Assembly: GCA_030830965.1 (NCBI GenBank)
Contig: JAURLX010000004.1
Location: 62,001 to 126,000 of the forward strand
From: Verrucomicrobiota bacterium
GTDB lineage: Bacteria; Verrucomicrobiota; Verrucomicrobiia; Opitutales; UBA953
DNA: 64,000 bases
Reading direction: 5' to 3'
The translations under genes and the position numbers were made by a program. The first letter of the stretch is position 1, and each line of letters opens with the position of its first letter. Below, piece after piece: positions 8,040-18,177 of the stretch. Below the pieces are notes generated by a model. It did no database searches. It was given only the letters and a program-made list of their open reading frames with translations, and had not been told where the DNA came from.

Positions 8040-8888
8040 ATGCGCCTCCCCGCCCTCCTCGCCCTCGTCTGCGCCGCGGCCCTCTCCGCCGACCCGATCC
8101 CCGAAAGCGCCCGCCAGAACGGCTGGTTCATCGGCGCCCAGGCCTACACCTTCAAGGAGTACTCGTTCTTCGAGGCCGTCGCCAAGACCAAGGAGGCCGG
8201 CGGCAAGACCATCGAGCTCTTCCCCGGACAGTCCGTGAAGCCCGGCTCCAAGGAGAAGACCCACCACTCGATGAGCGACGCCACCATGGCCGAGATCAAG
8301 GCTGAGCTCGAACGCCAGGGTATCCACGCCGTCAACTACGGGGTGGTCGGCGCGAAGAACCGCGACGAAGTCCAGGCCATCATGGCGTTCGCCAAGAAGA
8401 TGGGCCTCTACGCCGTCTGCACCGAGTCCACGGAGCAGATCGCCCACTGGGAGGAGGCCGCCCGTGAGTTCGACATCAAGGTGTCGTTCCACGAGCACGG
8501 GAAGCGCACGCTCAAGGACGGCAGCATCGACCCGCGCTACAAGGTCTGGGACCCCCTCTACATCCTCGGCGTGGTGGAGAGCCGGGACGCCCGCGTCGGC
8601 GCCTGCGCCGACCTCGGCCACTGGTGCACCTCCAACCTCAAGCCCGTCGAGTGCCTCCGCATCCTCGAGGGGCGCATCGTCAGCGTCCACATGAAGGACA
8701 AGGCCGACTACGGGCATGCGCCCGTCGTGGTCGCCGGGCAGGGCGTGGTCGACATGGACGCCTGCATCAAGGAGCTGATCCGCCAGAAGTTCGACGGCCA
8801 CATCTCGGTCGAGCACGAGAACGACTGGAAGGACAACGTGCAGCAGGTGAAGCACAACATCGACTTCGTGAAGCAGCGCGCGAAGTAA
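8040..8888 (+). CDS. Exported sugar phosphate isomerase/epimerase-like TIM-barrel protein
   Basis: A 282-residue protein with a signal peptide (RLPALLALVCAAALSA, cleavage near ADPIPE). It belongs to the xylose-isomerase-like TIM barrel superfamily (AP endonuclease 2). Candidate metal-ligand positions include E in KTIELFPG, H in KVSFHEHG, D/H in CADLGHW, H in VSVHMKDK and E in ISVEHEND. Exported versions of this family are abundant in Verrucomicrobiota and Planctomycetota and are often linked to carbohydrate breakdown. The exact substrate cannot be read. A strong terminator follows. Confidence 0.85.
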   Translation: MRLPALLALVCAAALSADPIPESARQNGWFIGAQAYTFKEYSFFEAVAKTKEAGGKTIELFPGQSVKPGSKEKTHHSMSDATMAEIKAELERQGIHAVNYGVVGAKNRDEVQAIMAFAKKMGLYAVCTESTEQIAHWEEAAREFDIKVSFHEHGKRTLKDGSIDPRYKVWDPLYILGVVESRDARVGACADLGHWCTSNLKPVECLRILEGRIVSVHMKDKADYGHAPVVVAGQGVVDMDACIKELIRQKFDGHISVEHENDWKDNVQQVKHNIDFVKQRAK

Positions 8889-8913
8889 GCCGCGTCGCTT
8901 ACGTCCGCATCAG

Positions 8914-8938
8914 GCCCCCGGACCTCCGGGGGCTTTTT
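8914..8938 (+). terminator. Rho-independent terminator
   Basis: Stem GCCCCCG / CGGGGGC around a 6-nt loop followed by TTTTT. It ends the exported isomerase-like gene and lies between two convergent genes. Confidence 0.85.
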
Positions 8939-8960
8939 ACGCCCGCGGACCTGAAAAACG

Positions 8961-10376
8961 TCAAAGTCCCTTGGCGCGGGCGGCCTGGATGACAGGCTGC
9001 GCCTCGTCCCAGGAGACTTGGTGCGGCAGTCGACCGCTGCGCGCGGCAAGGCTGGCGACGGCGCCCGCGGCCTCGCCCATGGCGACGGCGTTGCCGGTCA
9101 CGCGATAGCTGGCGTGCGCGACGAAGTCGCCGCTGATGCAACGGCCGGCCATCATCAGGCCGTCCACGTCGCGGGCGACGAGGGCGCGCAACGGGATGTC
9201 GTAGGGCCGCATCCGGAAATCACCGTTGTCGATGGGCTTGGCGCGATTCGCCTCCTTGCTCCCCGCATGGATGTCGACGCCGAAGGTCACGCGGGCCACG
9301 GCGTCTTCCTGCCTGGCTCCCGCCAGCAGGTCGGCCTTGGTCATGACGTAGCGCCCGCGGATGCGTCGTCCGTCGCGCACGCCGATCTGCTCCGCGGTGG
9401 CGGCGATCTGCAATCCCTCCCAGACGCCACCAAGGGCGCGGAGCGCCCGCATGATCCGGAAGACTTCCGCACGGGATCGTACGGTGGCCTCGGAGATCGC
9501 GTCCGCATCCCACGGCTTGATGCCATACTCGTGGTTGAGCATCAGCATGACGAGGTTGTCGCGGACCGGGAAGATGGTGGGGTGGCCGTAGGACGCCTCG
9601 ACGCCGGCCCGCTTCAGCTCGGCCTTGAAGGCTTCGACGCAGGTCAGGTGTCCGCCGGGGCCGGTGAAACTGTCCGTGCCGTTGAAGGAAGTGAACGCAG
9701 CCAGCGCCCTGACGTCCTTGACCACCGCGAGGGCGTTCATGGTCATGGGCTGGCACGGACAATCCTTCGACTGCCCGACGTCCCATTCGCAACCGGACTG
9801 CGCGCCGAGGTCGCCGTCGCCGGTGGCGTCGATGAAGACCGGCGCCGTCCACGCCTCGCGACCGGCCTTGGACTCGGTGACGATCGTGTGCAGACGCCGG
9901 CCGGACTTGAAGGCGGCGCACACCCGCGTGTGGAGCCGGATACCCACCCCGGCGGCGACGCAGAGTTCCTCGAGCAGCAGCTTCATCTCCTCCGGCTCAT
10001 AGACGAAGCGGCTCGCATTGGCGCCACGACGGGCGCCGCGGGCGTCGAGCTTGGCGCGCAGCTCTCGGGCGACCCCCGGCTTGTCGAAGTCGAAGATATA
10101 AGTGAGCAGGCCGGCGGTCCAGACACCGCCCAAGCACCCGTGGACATCGAAGAGCCGCACCCGTGCTCCGGCGCGAGCGGCGGTCAGCGCCGCGGCCACG
10201 CCCGCCGGTCCGGCCCCGCAGACGATGACGTCGGCGTCGGCCTTCAACGGGAGCTCCTGGGTCTCCTCACGAAATCTCCCGGATGGGGCCGGCCCGGCCG
10301 CGGCCGCCACGAGCGGCAGGCCCGTCGCGCCGAGCAAGGCCGAGGAAAGGAACCGGCGGCGACTGGGATCGCCCAT
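8961..10376 (-). CDS. Tat-exported FAD-dependent oxidoreductase
   Basis: A 471-residue flavoprotein. The N-terminus has a Tat signal (SRRRFLSSALLGATGLPLVA). The dinucleotide-binding motif is VIVCGAGPAGVAAALTAARAG (about residues 50-70), followed by GCLGGVWTAGLL, typical of the FAD_oxidored family common in Planctomycetota and Verrucomicrobiota. The second FAD motif DGLMMAGRCISGDFVAHASYR lies near the C-terminus. It follows the dioxygenase gene by 6 nt and both are Tat substrates, so they are likely co-exported. The substrate is unknown. Confidence 0.85.
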   Translation of the reverse strand: MGDPSRRRFLSSALLGATGLPLVAAAAGPAPSGRFREETQELPLKADADVIVCGAGPAGVAAALTAARAGARVRLFDVHGCLGGVWTAGLLTYIFDFDKPGVARELRAKLDARGARRGANASRFVYEPEEMKLLLEELCVAAGVGIRLHTRVCAAFKSGRRLHTIVTESKAGREAWTAPVFIDATGDGDLGAQSGCEWDVGQSKDCPCQPMTMNALAVVKDVRALAAFTSFNGTDSFTGPGGHLTCVEAFKAELKRAGVEASYGHPTIFPVRDNLVMLMLNHEYGIKPWDADAISEATVRSRAEVFRIMRALRALGGVWEGLQIAATAEQIGVRDGRRIRGRYVMTKADLLAGARQEDAVARVTFGVDIHAGSKEANRAKPIDNGDFRMRPYDIPLRALVARDVDGLMMAGRCISGDFVAHASYRVTGNAVAMGEAAGAVASLAARSGRLPHQVSWDEAQPVIQAARAKGL

Positions 10377-10382
10377 ACGCGG

Positions 10383-11054
10383 TCAGCCTTCAGGCGTGAA
10401 GCCGAGCACGACGTCCCAGCGCGCGGCGAGCTCGCCGGCCCTCGAGCCCTTGAGCGGATCGAACGCCAGCGTGACGCTCTCGCGCTGCTTGGCGTCCTTG
10501 ATGCCTTTGTAGACCATGTCGTTGGCGTTCATCTCATGTCCCTTGATGTAACACTGGGTGATGAGCTCCTTCTTGCCCTTGATCTTGACGGCGAGGTGGA
10601 TGTGCGGGGTGCGGGGCTTGTACGGCACGGGCTTGATGGTGCGGAAGAGGTACTCGCCCGAGGATCCGGTGAGGAACCTGCCGAAGCCCTGGAAGTTGCC
10701 GTCGCGCTTGGCGGCGTTGCCGGTCTTGGTGTGGATGTAGGCGCCGTTGGCGTCGGCCTGCCAGATCTCGACGAGTGCGTTGCGCACCGGGTCGCCATGC
10801 TCGTCGAGGATGCGTCCGGAAAGCCAGGCGACCTCGCCGACGGCGGGCGTCAGCGAGTTGTTGAGGACGATCAGGTCGTTGTCGGTGTCCAACGGCAAGC
10901 GGTCGGGGTAGAAAGGCCCCTCGGTCTGCCTAGGCGTGCGCGTCAGCGCCTCGGCGAACGCGCCGGCGGCCGCGAACGACGCGGCGCCGAGGGCCAGCCT
11001 ACGGAGGAAGGCGCGACGGCCGGGGAGGTCGCCGGGAAGCGGGGAGGTCGCCAT
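10383..11054 (-). CDS. Tat-exported intradiol ring-cleavage dioxygenase
   Basis: A 223-residue protein related to protocatechuate 3,4-dioxygenase and catechol 1,2-dioxygenase, which split catechol rings with non-heme Fe(III). A Tat signal (GRRAFLRRLALGAASFAAA) opens the protein, so it acts outside the cytoplasm. All four expected iron ligands are visible: Y106 (ANGAYIHT), Y145 (PVPYKPRTP), H151 and H153 (PHIHLAV). The TEGPFYPD entry motif is also present. Family members with signal peptides are known, but their substrates are mostly undefined. First gene of a two-gene operon. Confidence 0.88.
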   Translation of the reverse strand: MATSPLPGDLPGRRAFLRRLALGAASFAAAGAFAEALTRTPRQTEGPFYPDRLPLDTDNDLIVLNNSLTPAVGEVAWLSGRILDEHGDPVRNALVEIWQADANGAYIHTKTGNAAKRDGNFQGFGRFLTGSSGEYLFRTIKPVPYKPRTPHIHLAVKIKGKKELITQCYIKGHEMNANDMVYKGIKDAKQRESVTLAFDPLKGSRAGELAARWDVVLGFTPEG

Positions 11055-11060
11055 GCCGAG

Positions 11061-11089
11061 ACTCTGCGCCAGGCGCCCGCCCTGGGCAA
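11061..11089 (-). promoter_or_regulatory. Leaderless-type promoter of the dioxygenase operon
   Basis: TTGCCC (11089..11084), 17-nt spacer, CAGAGT (11066..11061), 6 nt before the ATG. Confidence 0.5.
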
Positions 11090-11113
11090 GCGTCGGCTGC
11101 CCCTCACATAACC

Positions 11114-13177
<2,064 letters not shown>

Positions 13178-13178
<1 letters not shown>

Positions 13179-13627
13179 TGATGTCCGCGTCGAACCCCCT
13201 TCCCTCCGCCGCCGCGGACCTCGCCCGTAGCGGCGATGCGGCCGGCCTGGCCGAGCTGCTTGGAAAAGGGCTCGGCATCGACGCGCAGGACGAGAAGGGC
13301 AACACGCTCCTGATGCTGGCCAGCTACCATGGCCGGGCCGAGGTCGTGGAGCTGCTGCTGAAGGCGGGCGCGGCGGTCGACCTCCGCAATGACAAGGGCC
13401 AGACGCCCCTCGGGGGCGTGGCCTTCAAGGGCCACGCAGGGATCGCGCGGCTCCTGCTCGACGCGGGCGCGGATCCGAAGGCCGACCAGGGAGGGTCGAC
13501 ACCGGCGGACTTCGCGACGCTCGCGGGCAGGACCGAGATCCTCGCGTTGCTCGAGTCGGCCCAGAAGACGGCGGGCCGGCCGCGCTCTTGGTTCGGACGG
13601 CTGGCCGGATGGATCAGAAGGATCTGA
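13178..13627 (+). CDS. Ankyrin-repeat protein
   Basis: A 149-residue protein with about four ankyrin repeats: residues 5-35, 38-70 (GNTLLMLASYHGRAEVVELLLKAGA), 71-103 (GQTPLGGVAFKGHAGIARLLLDAGA) and 104-131 (GSTPADFATLAGRTEILALL). A short basic, amphipathic tail (SWFGRLAGWIRRI) follows. No signal peptide. Ankyrin repeats mediate protein contacts; the partner is unknown. The start codon shares a base with the ligA stop (TGATG); a second ATG at 13181 is equally possible. Likely co-expressed with ligA. Confidence 0.85.
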
Positions 13628-13639
13628 CTCCGGACGGAC

Positions 13640-14041
13640 TCACTTGCAGCAGCCAGAGCGCGGTGCGGCCACGTCGGCGAGGCGGGCGCGCAGGTCGCGG
13701 CGCTCGGCTTCGTCGGTCGCACCTGCGAGCAGAGCCTCAAGGTGACGGACGGTGCGGGCACGGGCGTCGGCGTGACGGGCGGCGGCAAGACGCGAGGCGC
13801 CGAGCTTCCAGAGGGCCAGGACGAGGAGCAGCTGCCCGAACCAGGCGGTCAGGTGGCCCGTGATCTTCTGCGTGGCGGCGACATCGTTGGACGCGCCCTG
13901 CGCGAAGGTCAGGCCCGCCCTGGCAAGCGCGACGATGGCCAGGAAGGCGGCGACCAGCAGGAGGACCCCCGTCCAGCGGGAGCAGCGGGCGGCGCGGCAG
14001 AACGGCGCGGCGAGTTCGGATGATTCCTTGGAGCAGCTCAT
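13640..14041 (-). CDS. Small membrane protein with Cys-rich ends, unknown function
   Basis: I do not recognise this 133-residue protein. It has a cysteine-containing N-terminus (C3, C15, C20), a transmembrane helix (WTGVLLLVAAFLAIVALA, about 23-40), a second hydrophobic stretch (GQLLLVLALWKLG, about 69-81), a basic helical tail and a terminal GCCK. The start at 14041 is supported by a leaderless-type promoter 6 nt upstream and by codon pattern; the frame continues upstream only as an antisense shadow of serB. Confidence 0.65.
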   Translation of the reverse strand: MSCSKESSELAAPFCRAARCSRWTGVLLLVAAFLAIVALARAGLTFAQGASNDVAATQKITGHLTAWFGQLLLVLALWKLGASRLAAARHADARARTVRHLEALLAGATDEAERRDLRARLADVAAPRSGCCK

Positions 14042-14047
14042 GGGAGG

Positions 14048-14076
14048 GAGGATGCTGAACGCCCGACGGGGCGCAA
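14048..14076 (-). promoter_or_regulatory. Leaderless-type promoter of the small membrane protein gene
   Basis: TTGCGC (14076..14071), 17-nt spacer, ATCCTC (14053..14048), 6 nt before the ATG. It lies back to back with the serB promoter. Confidence 0.45.
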
Positions 14077-14085
14077 GCCCCGCCC

Positions 14086-14114
14086 TTGACCTGCCGCCCG
14101 GCCGCAGGTGTAGT
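14086..14114 (+). promoter_or_regulatory. Leaderless-type promoter of serB
   Basis: TTGACC (14086..14091), exact 17-nt spacer, TGTAGT (14109..14114), then 5 nt to a GTG start codon. The transcript would begin at the start codon. Confidence 0.6.
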
Positions 14115-14119
14115 CCGGC

Positions 14120-14761
14120 GTGGCCACGAAGCTCCTGCTCCTCGACTGCGACTCCACCCTCTCCTCCATCGAGGGGGTGGACGAGCTGGGAAGGCTCCGA
14201 GGGCCTGAGGCCTTCAAGGCCGTGGAGGACATGACCAACGCCGCGATGGACGGAGGCACGCCCATGGAGGCCGTCTTCGCCAAGCGCCTCGACCTGATCA
14301 AGCCCACCAAGGCGGAGCTGGAATCGCTGGGAGCCCGCTACGTGGCCACCGTCGAGCCTACCGCCAGGACCGCGCTCGACGCGGTGCGCGTGGCCGGCTG
14401 GAAGATCGCCATCGTCAGCGGCGGCTTCACCCAGGCCATCCTGCCCCTCGCCGCCTTCCTCGGCATCGACCGCGTCGAGGCCGTCACCCTGCGGTTCGGT
14501 CCCGACGGCGCCTACGCAGGCTTCGACGAGACCTGCCCGACCTGCCGGTCCCGGGGAAAGAACGCGGTGGCCCGCCGACTGAGACAGGAATACGGGGCGA
14601 CAACGGTCGTCATGGTGGGCGACGGGGCGAGCGACCTCGAGGTCAAGGGCGATGCGGATCGCGTGATCGGCTTCGGCCGCTACGCCGTCCGCCCCAAGGT
14701 GAAGGCTGGTGCCGACGCCTTCATCACGTCCCTCGACCAACTGCCCGGGCTACTGGGCTGA
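14120..14761 (+). CDS. serB: Phosphoserine phosphatase
   Basis: A HAD-superfamily phosphatase that makes serine from phosphoserine. The 213-residue protein resembles the single-domain (eukaryote-like) SerB: DxDST motif (LLLDCDSTLSSIEGVDEL, nucleophile D9), the cap residues MTNAAMDGGTPMEAVF, motif II SGGF, YAGFDET, and motif III GDGASDLE. There is no ACT domain. It starts with GTG at 14120, which a strong promoter places at the very 5' end of the mRNA. Confidence 0.9.
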   Translation: MATKLLLLDCDSTLSSIEGVDELGRLRGPEAFKAVEDMTNAAMDGGTPMEAVFAKRLDLIKPTKAELESLGARYVATVEPTARTALDAVRVAGWKIAIVSGGFTQAILPLAAFLGIDRVEAVTLRFGPDGAYAGFDETCPTCRSRGKNAVARRLRQEYGATTVVMVGDGASDLEVKGDADRVIGFGRYAVRPKVKAGADAFITSLDQLPGLLG

Positions 14762-14790
14762 GCGGCGCGCGATAATCCGAGACCGGGGGG

Positions 14791-14819
14791 TTGCAGAAGG
14801 CTCCTGGCGCGGTTGAATC
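14791..14819 (+). promoter_or_regulatory. Leaderless-type promoter of the ThuA-like gene
   Basis: TTGCAG (14791..14796), 17-nt spacer, TGAATC (14814..14819), 5 nt before the ATG at 14825. It argues against the in-frame TTG at 14813, which would lie at the promoter itself. Confidence 0.5.
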
Positions 14820-14824
14820 AAGGC

Positions 14825-15622
14825 ATGCGCCGCCTCCTGCCCCTCATCCTCGCCGCCTGGACCGCCCTGCTGCAGGCCGCCCAGTTGGCGCCTTCGCCCG
14901 GCGCGAAGCCGCCCGAGGCCTCGCCCGAGAAGCCGCTGCGCGTGTTCATCCGCTCGGGGCCGAAGTCGCACGGGCCCGGCTGCCATGACCACCCCGCTTT
15001 CCTTCGGGACTGGACCGGCCTGATCCGCGGACGCGGCGCGCACGTGACCGGCGGCGACGCCTTCCCGACCGCGGCCGACCTGGCCGACGTCGATGTCATG
15101 ATCGTCCACCGGCAGGTGGGCGGAAACTTCACCCCCGAGGAGCAGAAGGTCGTGGACGACTACGCCAAGCGCGGCGGCGGCTTCGTCGTGATCCACGCCG
15201 GCGCGGTCGCCGGAGGCGACGCCTCCGCGGACCACTACCGCGACCTCATCGGCGGCTCCTGGCGGCAGAAGGTGACCAAGTGGCGCGAAGGCCCGATGCA
15301 GCTCTCCTTCGTCGACCGCGCCCACCCTGTCACCGCGGACGTGGCCGACTTCGGCATGAACGACGAGATCTACTACGACATGGACCTGCGCCCGGACATC
15401 CACGTCCTCGCGACCGCCCCGACGCCCAAGAAGAAGGATGACGGCTTCGAAGCGCAGCCCCAGATCTGGACTTACGAGAAGTCCGGCGCCCAGCGCGCCT
15501 TCGTCTTCATCCCCGGCCACCGCTACGCGAACTTCGCGCGCCCCGACGTGCAGCTCCTCCTGCTCCGCGGCCTGGCCTGGGCCGGCCGGCGCGACCCGGA
15601 CCTGCTGGTGATCGCGCGCTGA
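14825..15622 (+). CDS. Exported ThuA-like (trehalose utilization fold) protein
   Basis: A 265-residue protein with a signal peptide (RRLLPLILAAWTALLQAAQ) and a ThuA/glutamine-amidotransferase-like fold. Typical stretches are SHGPGCHDHPAFLRDW, ADLADVDVMIVH, GGGFVVIHAGAV, the DEIYYDMDLRPDIHVLA block and GHRYANF. ThuA-like exported proteins are very common in Verrucomicrobiota and Planctomycetota, where they accompany sugar catabolism; the enzymatic activity of the family is not settled. It is monocistronic. Confidence 0.85.
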   Translation: MRRLLPLILAAWTALLQAAQLAPSPGAKPPEASPEKPLRVFIRSGPKSHGPGCHDHPAFLRDWTGLIRGRGAHVTGGDAFPTAADLADVDVMIVHRQVGGNFTPEEQKVVDDYAKRGGGFVVIHAGAVAGGDASADHYRDLIGGSWRQKVTKWREGPMQLSFVDRAHPVTADVADFGMNDEIYYDMDLRPDIHVLATAPTPKKKDDGFEAQPQIWTYEKSGAQRAFVFIPGHRYANFARPDVQLLLLRGLAWAGRRDPDLLVIAR

Positions 15623-15628
15623 GCCCGC

Positions 15629-16150
15629 TCAGGCCCCGAGCAGCTCCCTGAGCCGTCGCCGGCGGTAGCTGAAGATGCCTTCGATCTTCGGCTTCACGAA
15701 CGGGTAGGCCACCTCGCCGAGCGGCCACAGCGGCAGCTTCCAGAGCACCTCGTCGTCCATGCGCGTCCTGCCGCCCTCGTCGGCGAAGGTGTGCGTGTGC
15801 ATCCAGAGCGCGTAGGGCCCGCGCAGCTGCTCGTCGACGAAGCCGTAAGGGGGGTCCCAGTGGGCGATGCGGGTGCGCCAGCCGAAGGGGATGCCGTGGA
15901 GCTTGAGCCGGTAGTCGATGAGCGCGCCGACCCGCATGTCGACCGGCGTCGGAGTGAGGATCCGGAAGTCGAGCTCCGGGGGCGTGATGGCCTGGAGGTT
16001 CTCGGCCCTGGAGAAGAAATCGAAGACCTTCTCGACCGGCAGCGGAATCAGGGAGCTTTCAAAGAAGCGGTGGACGCCCCGGGGGAGTGACCGGGGCCGG
16101 GAAAGGTGGTCTCGACGGTGGTTGCGGATGACTTCGCTGTAGTCGCTCAC
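15629..16150 (-). CDS. SRPBCC/START-like ligand-binding protein
   Basis: A 173-residue protein of the SRPBCC (Bet v 1/START-like) superfamily. It has the family pattern: FESSLIPLPVEKVFDFFSRA at the N-terminus, NLQAITPPELDF, RVGALIDYRLKLHGIPFGWR, and FVDEQLRGPYALWMHTHTF, ending with the C-terminal helix. Members bind hydrophobic ligands or act as small cyclases; this subgroup is often annotated only as a ligand-binding protein. It starts with GTG at 16150 and is transcribed alone. Confidence 0.8.
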   Translation of the reverse strand: MSDYSEVIRNHRRDHLSRPRSLPRGVHRFFESSLIPLPVEKVFDFFSRAENLQAITPPELDFRILTPTPVDMRVGALIDYRLKLHGIPFGWRTRIAHWDPPYGFVDEQLRGPYALWMHTHTFADEGGRTRMDDEVLWKLPLWPLGEVAYPFVKPKIEGIFSYRRRRLRELLGA

Positions 16151-16165
16151 GTTCAGGACGCCGCA

Positions 16166-16194
16166 GACTGGACCCCGCTCGCCCGACTGTCAAG
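16166..16194 (-). promoter_or_regulatory. Promoter of the SRPBCC gene
   Basis: TTGACA (16194..16189), 17-nt spacer, CAGTCT (16171..16166), about 15 nt before the GTG start, so the leader is short. Confidence 0.5.
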
Positions 16195-16255
16195 GGACCG
16201 GGCCTAAATCGGCTTGCCGACCTCGCCCGCAGCCTTTCCCTAAAGGGCCGGCCCC

Positions 16256-16753
16256 ATGTCCTCCCCCCGTTCCCGCAACCGCACCCAGGGTGCCTTCGGC
16301 AACCGTCGCCCGCGCCCGATTGAGCGGGACTTCAGCGAGCCCGCGCCCGCCGCCGACCCGACACCCCGCGAACCGACCATCGCGGACAAGCTCATCCAGT
16401 TCGCGCAGCCGATCCTCCAGCAGGCGGGCAACCACCAGACCGCGGCCAAGGGCGCCATGAACGTCGCCATCCTGATTTGGAACGCCTCGATCGAGGGCGA
16501 GGAGAAGGTGGCCGAGGCCAAGAAGACCCTGGCCGGACTTCCCGGAGCCAGCGTAGAGCAGGTCGAGGAGCTCGTGAAGGTCATGCTCGAGCGCAAACTG
16601 GAGATGTTCCCCGAAGAGAAGCTCCTCATCACCAACTTCGTGCTGAAGTTCAGCCGCCGCCATGGCGACCAGTTCAGGGTCACGGCCGTGAACATCAATC
16701 CCGAGGGCGTCCAGAAGGCGGACCTCTCCGACCTCGTGAAGGTCGGGGGCTGA
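16256..16753 (+). CDS. Conserved-looking hypothetical protein
   Basis: I do not recognise this 165-residue soluble protein. Residues 1-40 are basic and disordered (Arg/Pro/Ala-rich). Residues about 42-150 are predicted helical, with TIADKLIQFAQPILQQAG, an alpha-helical region rich in Glu/Lys (EEKVAEAKKTLAG) and a final beta-rich part (DQFRVTAVNINPEGVQ). The disordered basic tail plus helical body could suit a nucleic-acid or ribosome-associated protein, but that is speculation. A -35-like TTGCCG at 16214 precedes it. Confidence 0.7.
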   Translation: MSSPRSRNRTQGAFGNRRPRPIERDFSEPAPAADPTPREPTIADKLIQFAQPILQQAGNHQTAAKGAMNVAILIWNASIEGEEKVAEAKKTLAGLPGASVEQVEELVKVMLERKLEMFPEEKLLITNFVLKFSRRHGDQFRVTAVNINPEGVQKADLSDLVKVGG

Positions 16754-16765
16754 ACGGGTTTCCGT

Positions 16766-16794
16766 TTGCACCCGGCCGAGGACGGGCCGAAATG
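16766..16794 (+). promoter_or_regulatory. Leaderless-type promoter of pyrC
   Basis: TTGCAC (16766..16771), 17-nt spacer, GAAATG (16789..16794), 5 nt before the ATG at 16800. Same -10 hexamer and gap as at pgi. Confidence 0.55.
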
Positions 16795-16799
16795 AGGGC

Positions 16800-18143
16800 A
16801 TGGCATCGCTCGCCCTCCGAGACGCAGAAGTGGTCAACGAGGGCCGGCGTTTCAGGGCCGACGTCCTGATCCGCGACGGACGCATCGAGCGCGTCGGTGA
16901 CCTGGGCGGCGCGCGCGCCGAAAGCGAGATCGACCTCGGAGGCAAGCTGCTGCTGCCCGGCCTCATCGACGACCAGGTGCACTTCCGCGAGCCGGGCCTG
17001 ACCCACAAGGCCTCCATCGCCAGCGAGTCCCGCGCGGCCGTGGCCGGCGGCGTGACGTCGTTCATGGAGATGCCGAACACGAGTCCTCCGGCGACCACGC
17101 ACCAGGAACTCGAGAAGAAGTACGCCATCGGCGCGGCCACCTCAGTCGCCAACTATTCCTTCTTCTTCGGCGCGACCAACACCAACCTCGACGCCGTCAA
17201 GGCGACCGACCCCCGCAAGGTCTGCGGCATCAAGGTCTTCATGGGCTCTTCGACCGGCGACATGCTCGTCGACCAGGCCGCGACGCTCGAAGGGATCTTC
17301 CGTCACGCCCCCGCCCTCATCGCCACGCACTGCGAGGACACCCCGCGCATCAAGGCGGCCGAGGCCGTCGCCAGGGCCAGATGGGGCGATGACGTCCCGG
17401 CCGGCGAACACCCGCGCATCCGTGACGCCGAGGCCTGCTACGCCTCCTCCTCGATGGCGGCCGAGCTCGCCCGGCGGCATGACGCCCGCCTGCACATCCT
17501 GCACATCACCACCGCCAAGGAACTCTCGCTCTTCAGCGCGGCGCCCCTCAAGGGCAAGCGCCTGACCGCCGAAGCCTGCGTGCACCATCTCTGGTTTGCG
17601 GAGGAGGACTACGCCCGCCTCGGCCACCGGATCAAATGCAACCCGGCGATCAAGAGCGCCGCCGACCGCGACGCCGTGCGCGCGGCCGTGGCCTCGGGCG
17701 TCATCGACGTCATCGCGACCGACCACGCCCCGCACACGCGCGAGGAGAAGGCGCAGGGTTACTTCAAGGCCCCGTCCGGGCTGCCGCTCGTGCAGCACTC
17801 GCTCCAGGTCCTCCTCGATCTCGTCGCGCAAGGCGCCTTCCCGCTGGAGACCGCCGTCGAACGGGCCTGCCACGCGCCGGCCCGTCTGTTCGGCATCGAA
17901 GGCCGCGGCTTCATCCGCGAGGGCCACTGGGCCGACCTCGTGGTCGTGGACCCCTGCAGGCCCGCGAAGGTCGTCGCGGAAGGCCTGGAGTACAAGTGCG
18001 GCTGGTCGCCCTTCGAGGGCCACACCTTCGGCGCCTCGATCGAAAGGACGTTCGTCAACGGCGTCTGCGTCTACGCGGACGGCAAAGTCCGTCCGGACGC
18101 GCCCGCAGGCATGCGGCTGTCCTTCGACGGCAACGCACGCTGA
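16800..18143 (+). CDS. pyrC: Dihydroorotase (Bacteroidetes-type)
   Basis: Dihydroorotase cyclizes carbamoyl aspartate in pyrimidine synthesis. The 447-residue amidohydrolase closely follows the Bacteroidetes-type enzyme: LIDDQVHFREPGLTHK, GGVTSFMEMPNT, KVFMGSSTGDML, IATHCED, LHILHITTAKE and ATDHAPHTREEK. In this subgroup the first His of the usual HxH metal motif is Gln (Q59; H61 kept), so it is a lineage trait rather than a new defect. The remaining metal and substrate residues look intact. It is monocistronic with a leaderless-type promoter. Confidence 0.92.
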   Translation: MASLALRDAEVVNEGRRFRADVLIRDGRIERVGDLGGARAESEIDLGGKLLLPGLIDDQVHFREPGLTHKASIASESRAAVAGGVTSFMEMPNTSPPATTHQELEKKYAIGAATSVANYSFFFGATNTNLDAVKATDPRKVCGIKVFMGSSTGDMLVDQAATLEGIFRHAPALIATHCEDTPRIKAAEAVARARWGDDVPAGEHPRIRDAEACYASSSMAAELARRHDARLHILHITTAKELSLFSAAPLKGKRLTAEACVHHLWFAEEDYARLGHRIKCNPAIKSAADRDAVRAAVASGVIDVIATDHAPHTREEKAQGYFKAPSGLPLVQHSLQVLLDLVAQGAFPLETAVERACHAPARLFGIEGRGFIREGHWADLVVVDPCRPAKVVAEGLEYKCGWSPFEGHTFGASIERTFVNGVCVYADGKVRPDAPAGMRLSFDGNAR

Positions 18144-18177
18144 GGGCACGGGGCGGGTCGGCCGGCGTGGCGTCGAG

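Noticed and set aside
7524-8855. N-terminal extension of the zwf frame to give 958 residues
   Set aside because: The extension is antisense to yraN's neighbour and the exported isomerase gene and lacks homology; zwf begins at 7523.
16971-16982. Inactive dihydroorotase because the first metal His is Gln
   Set aside because: The same DDQVHFREPG motif is standard in Bacteroidetes-type dihydroorotases as I know them, so it is a subfamily trait.
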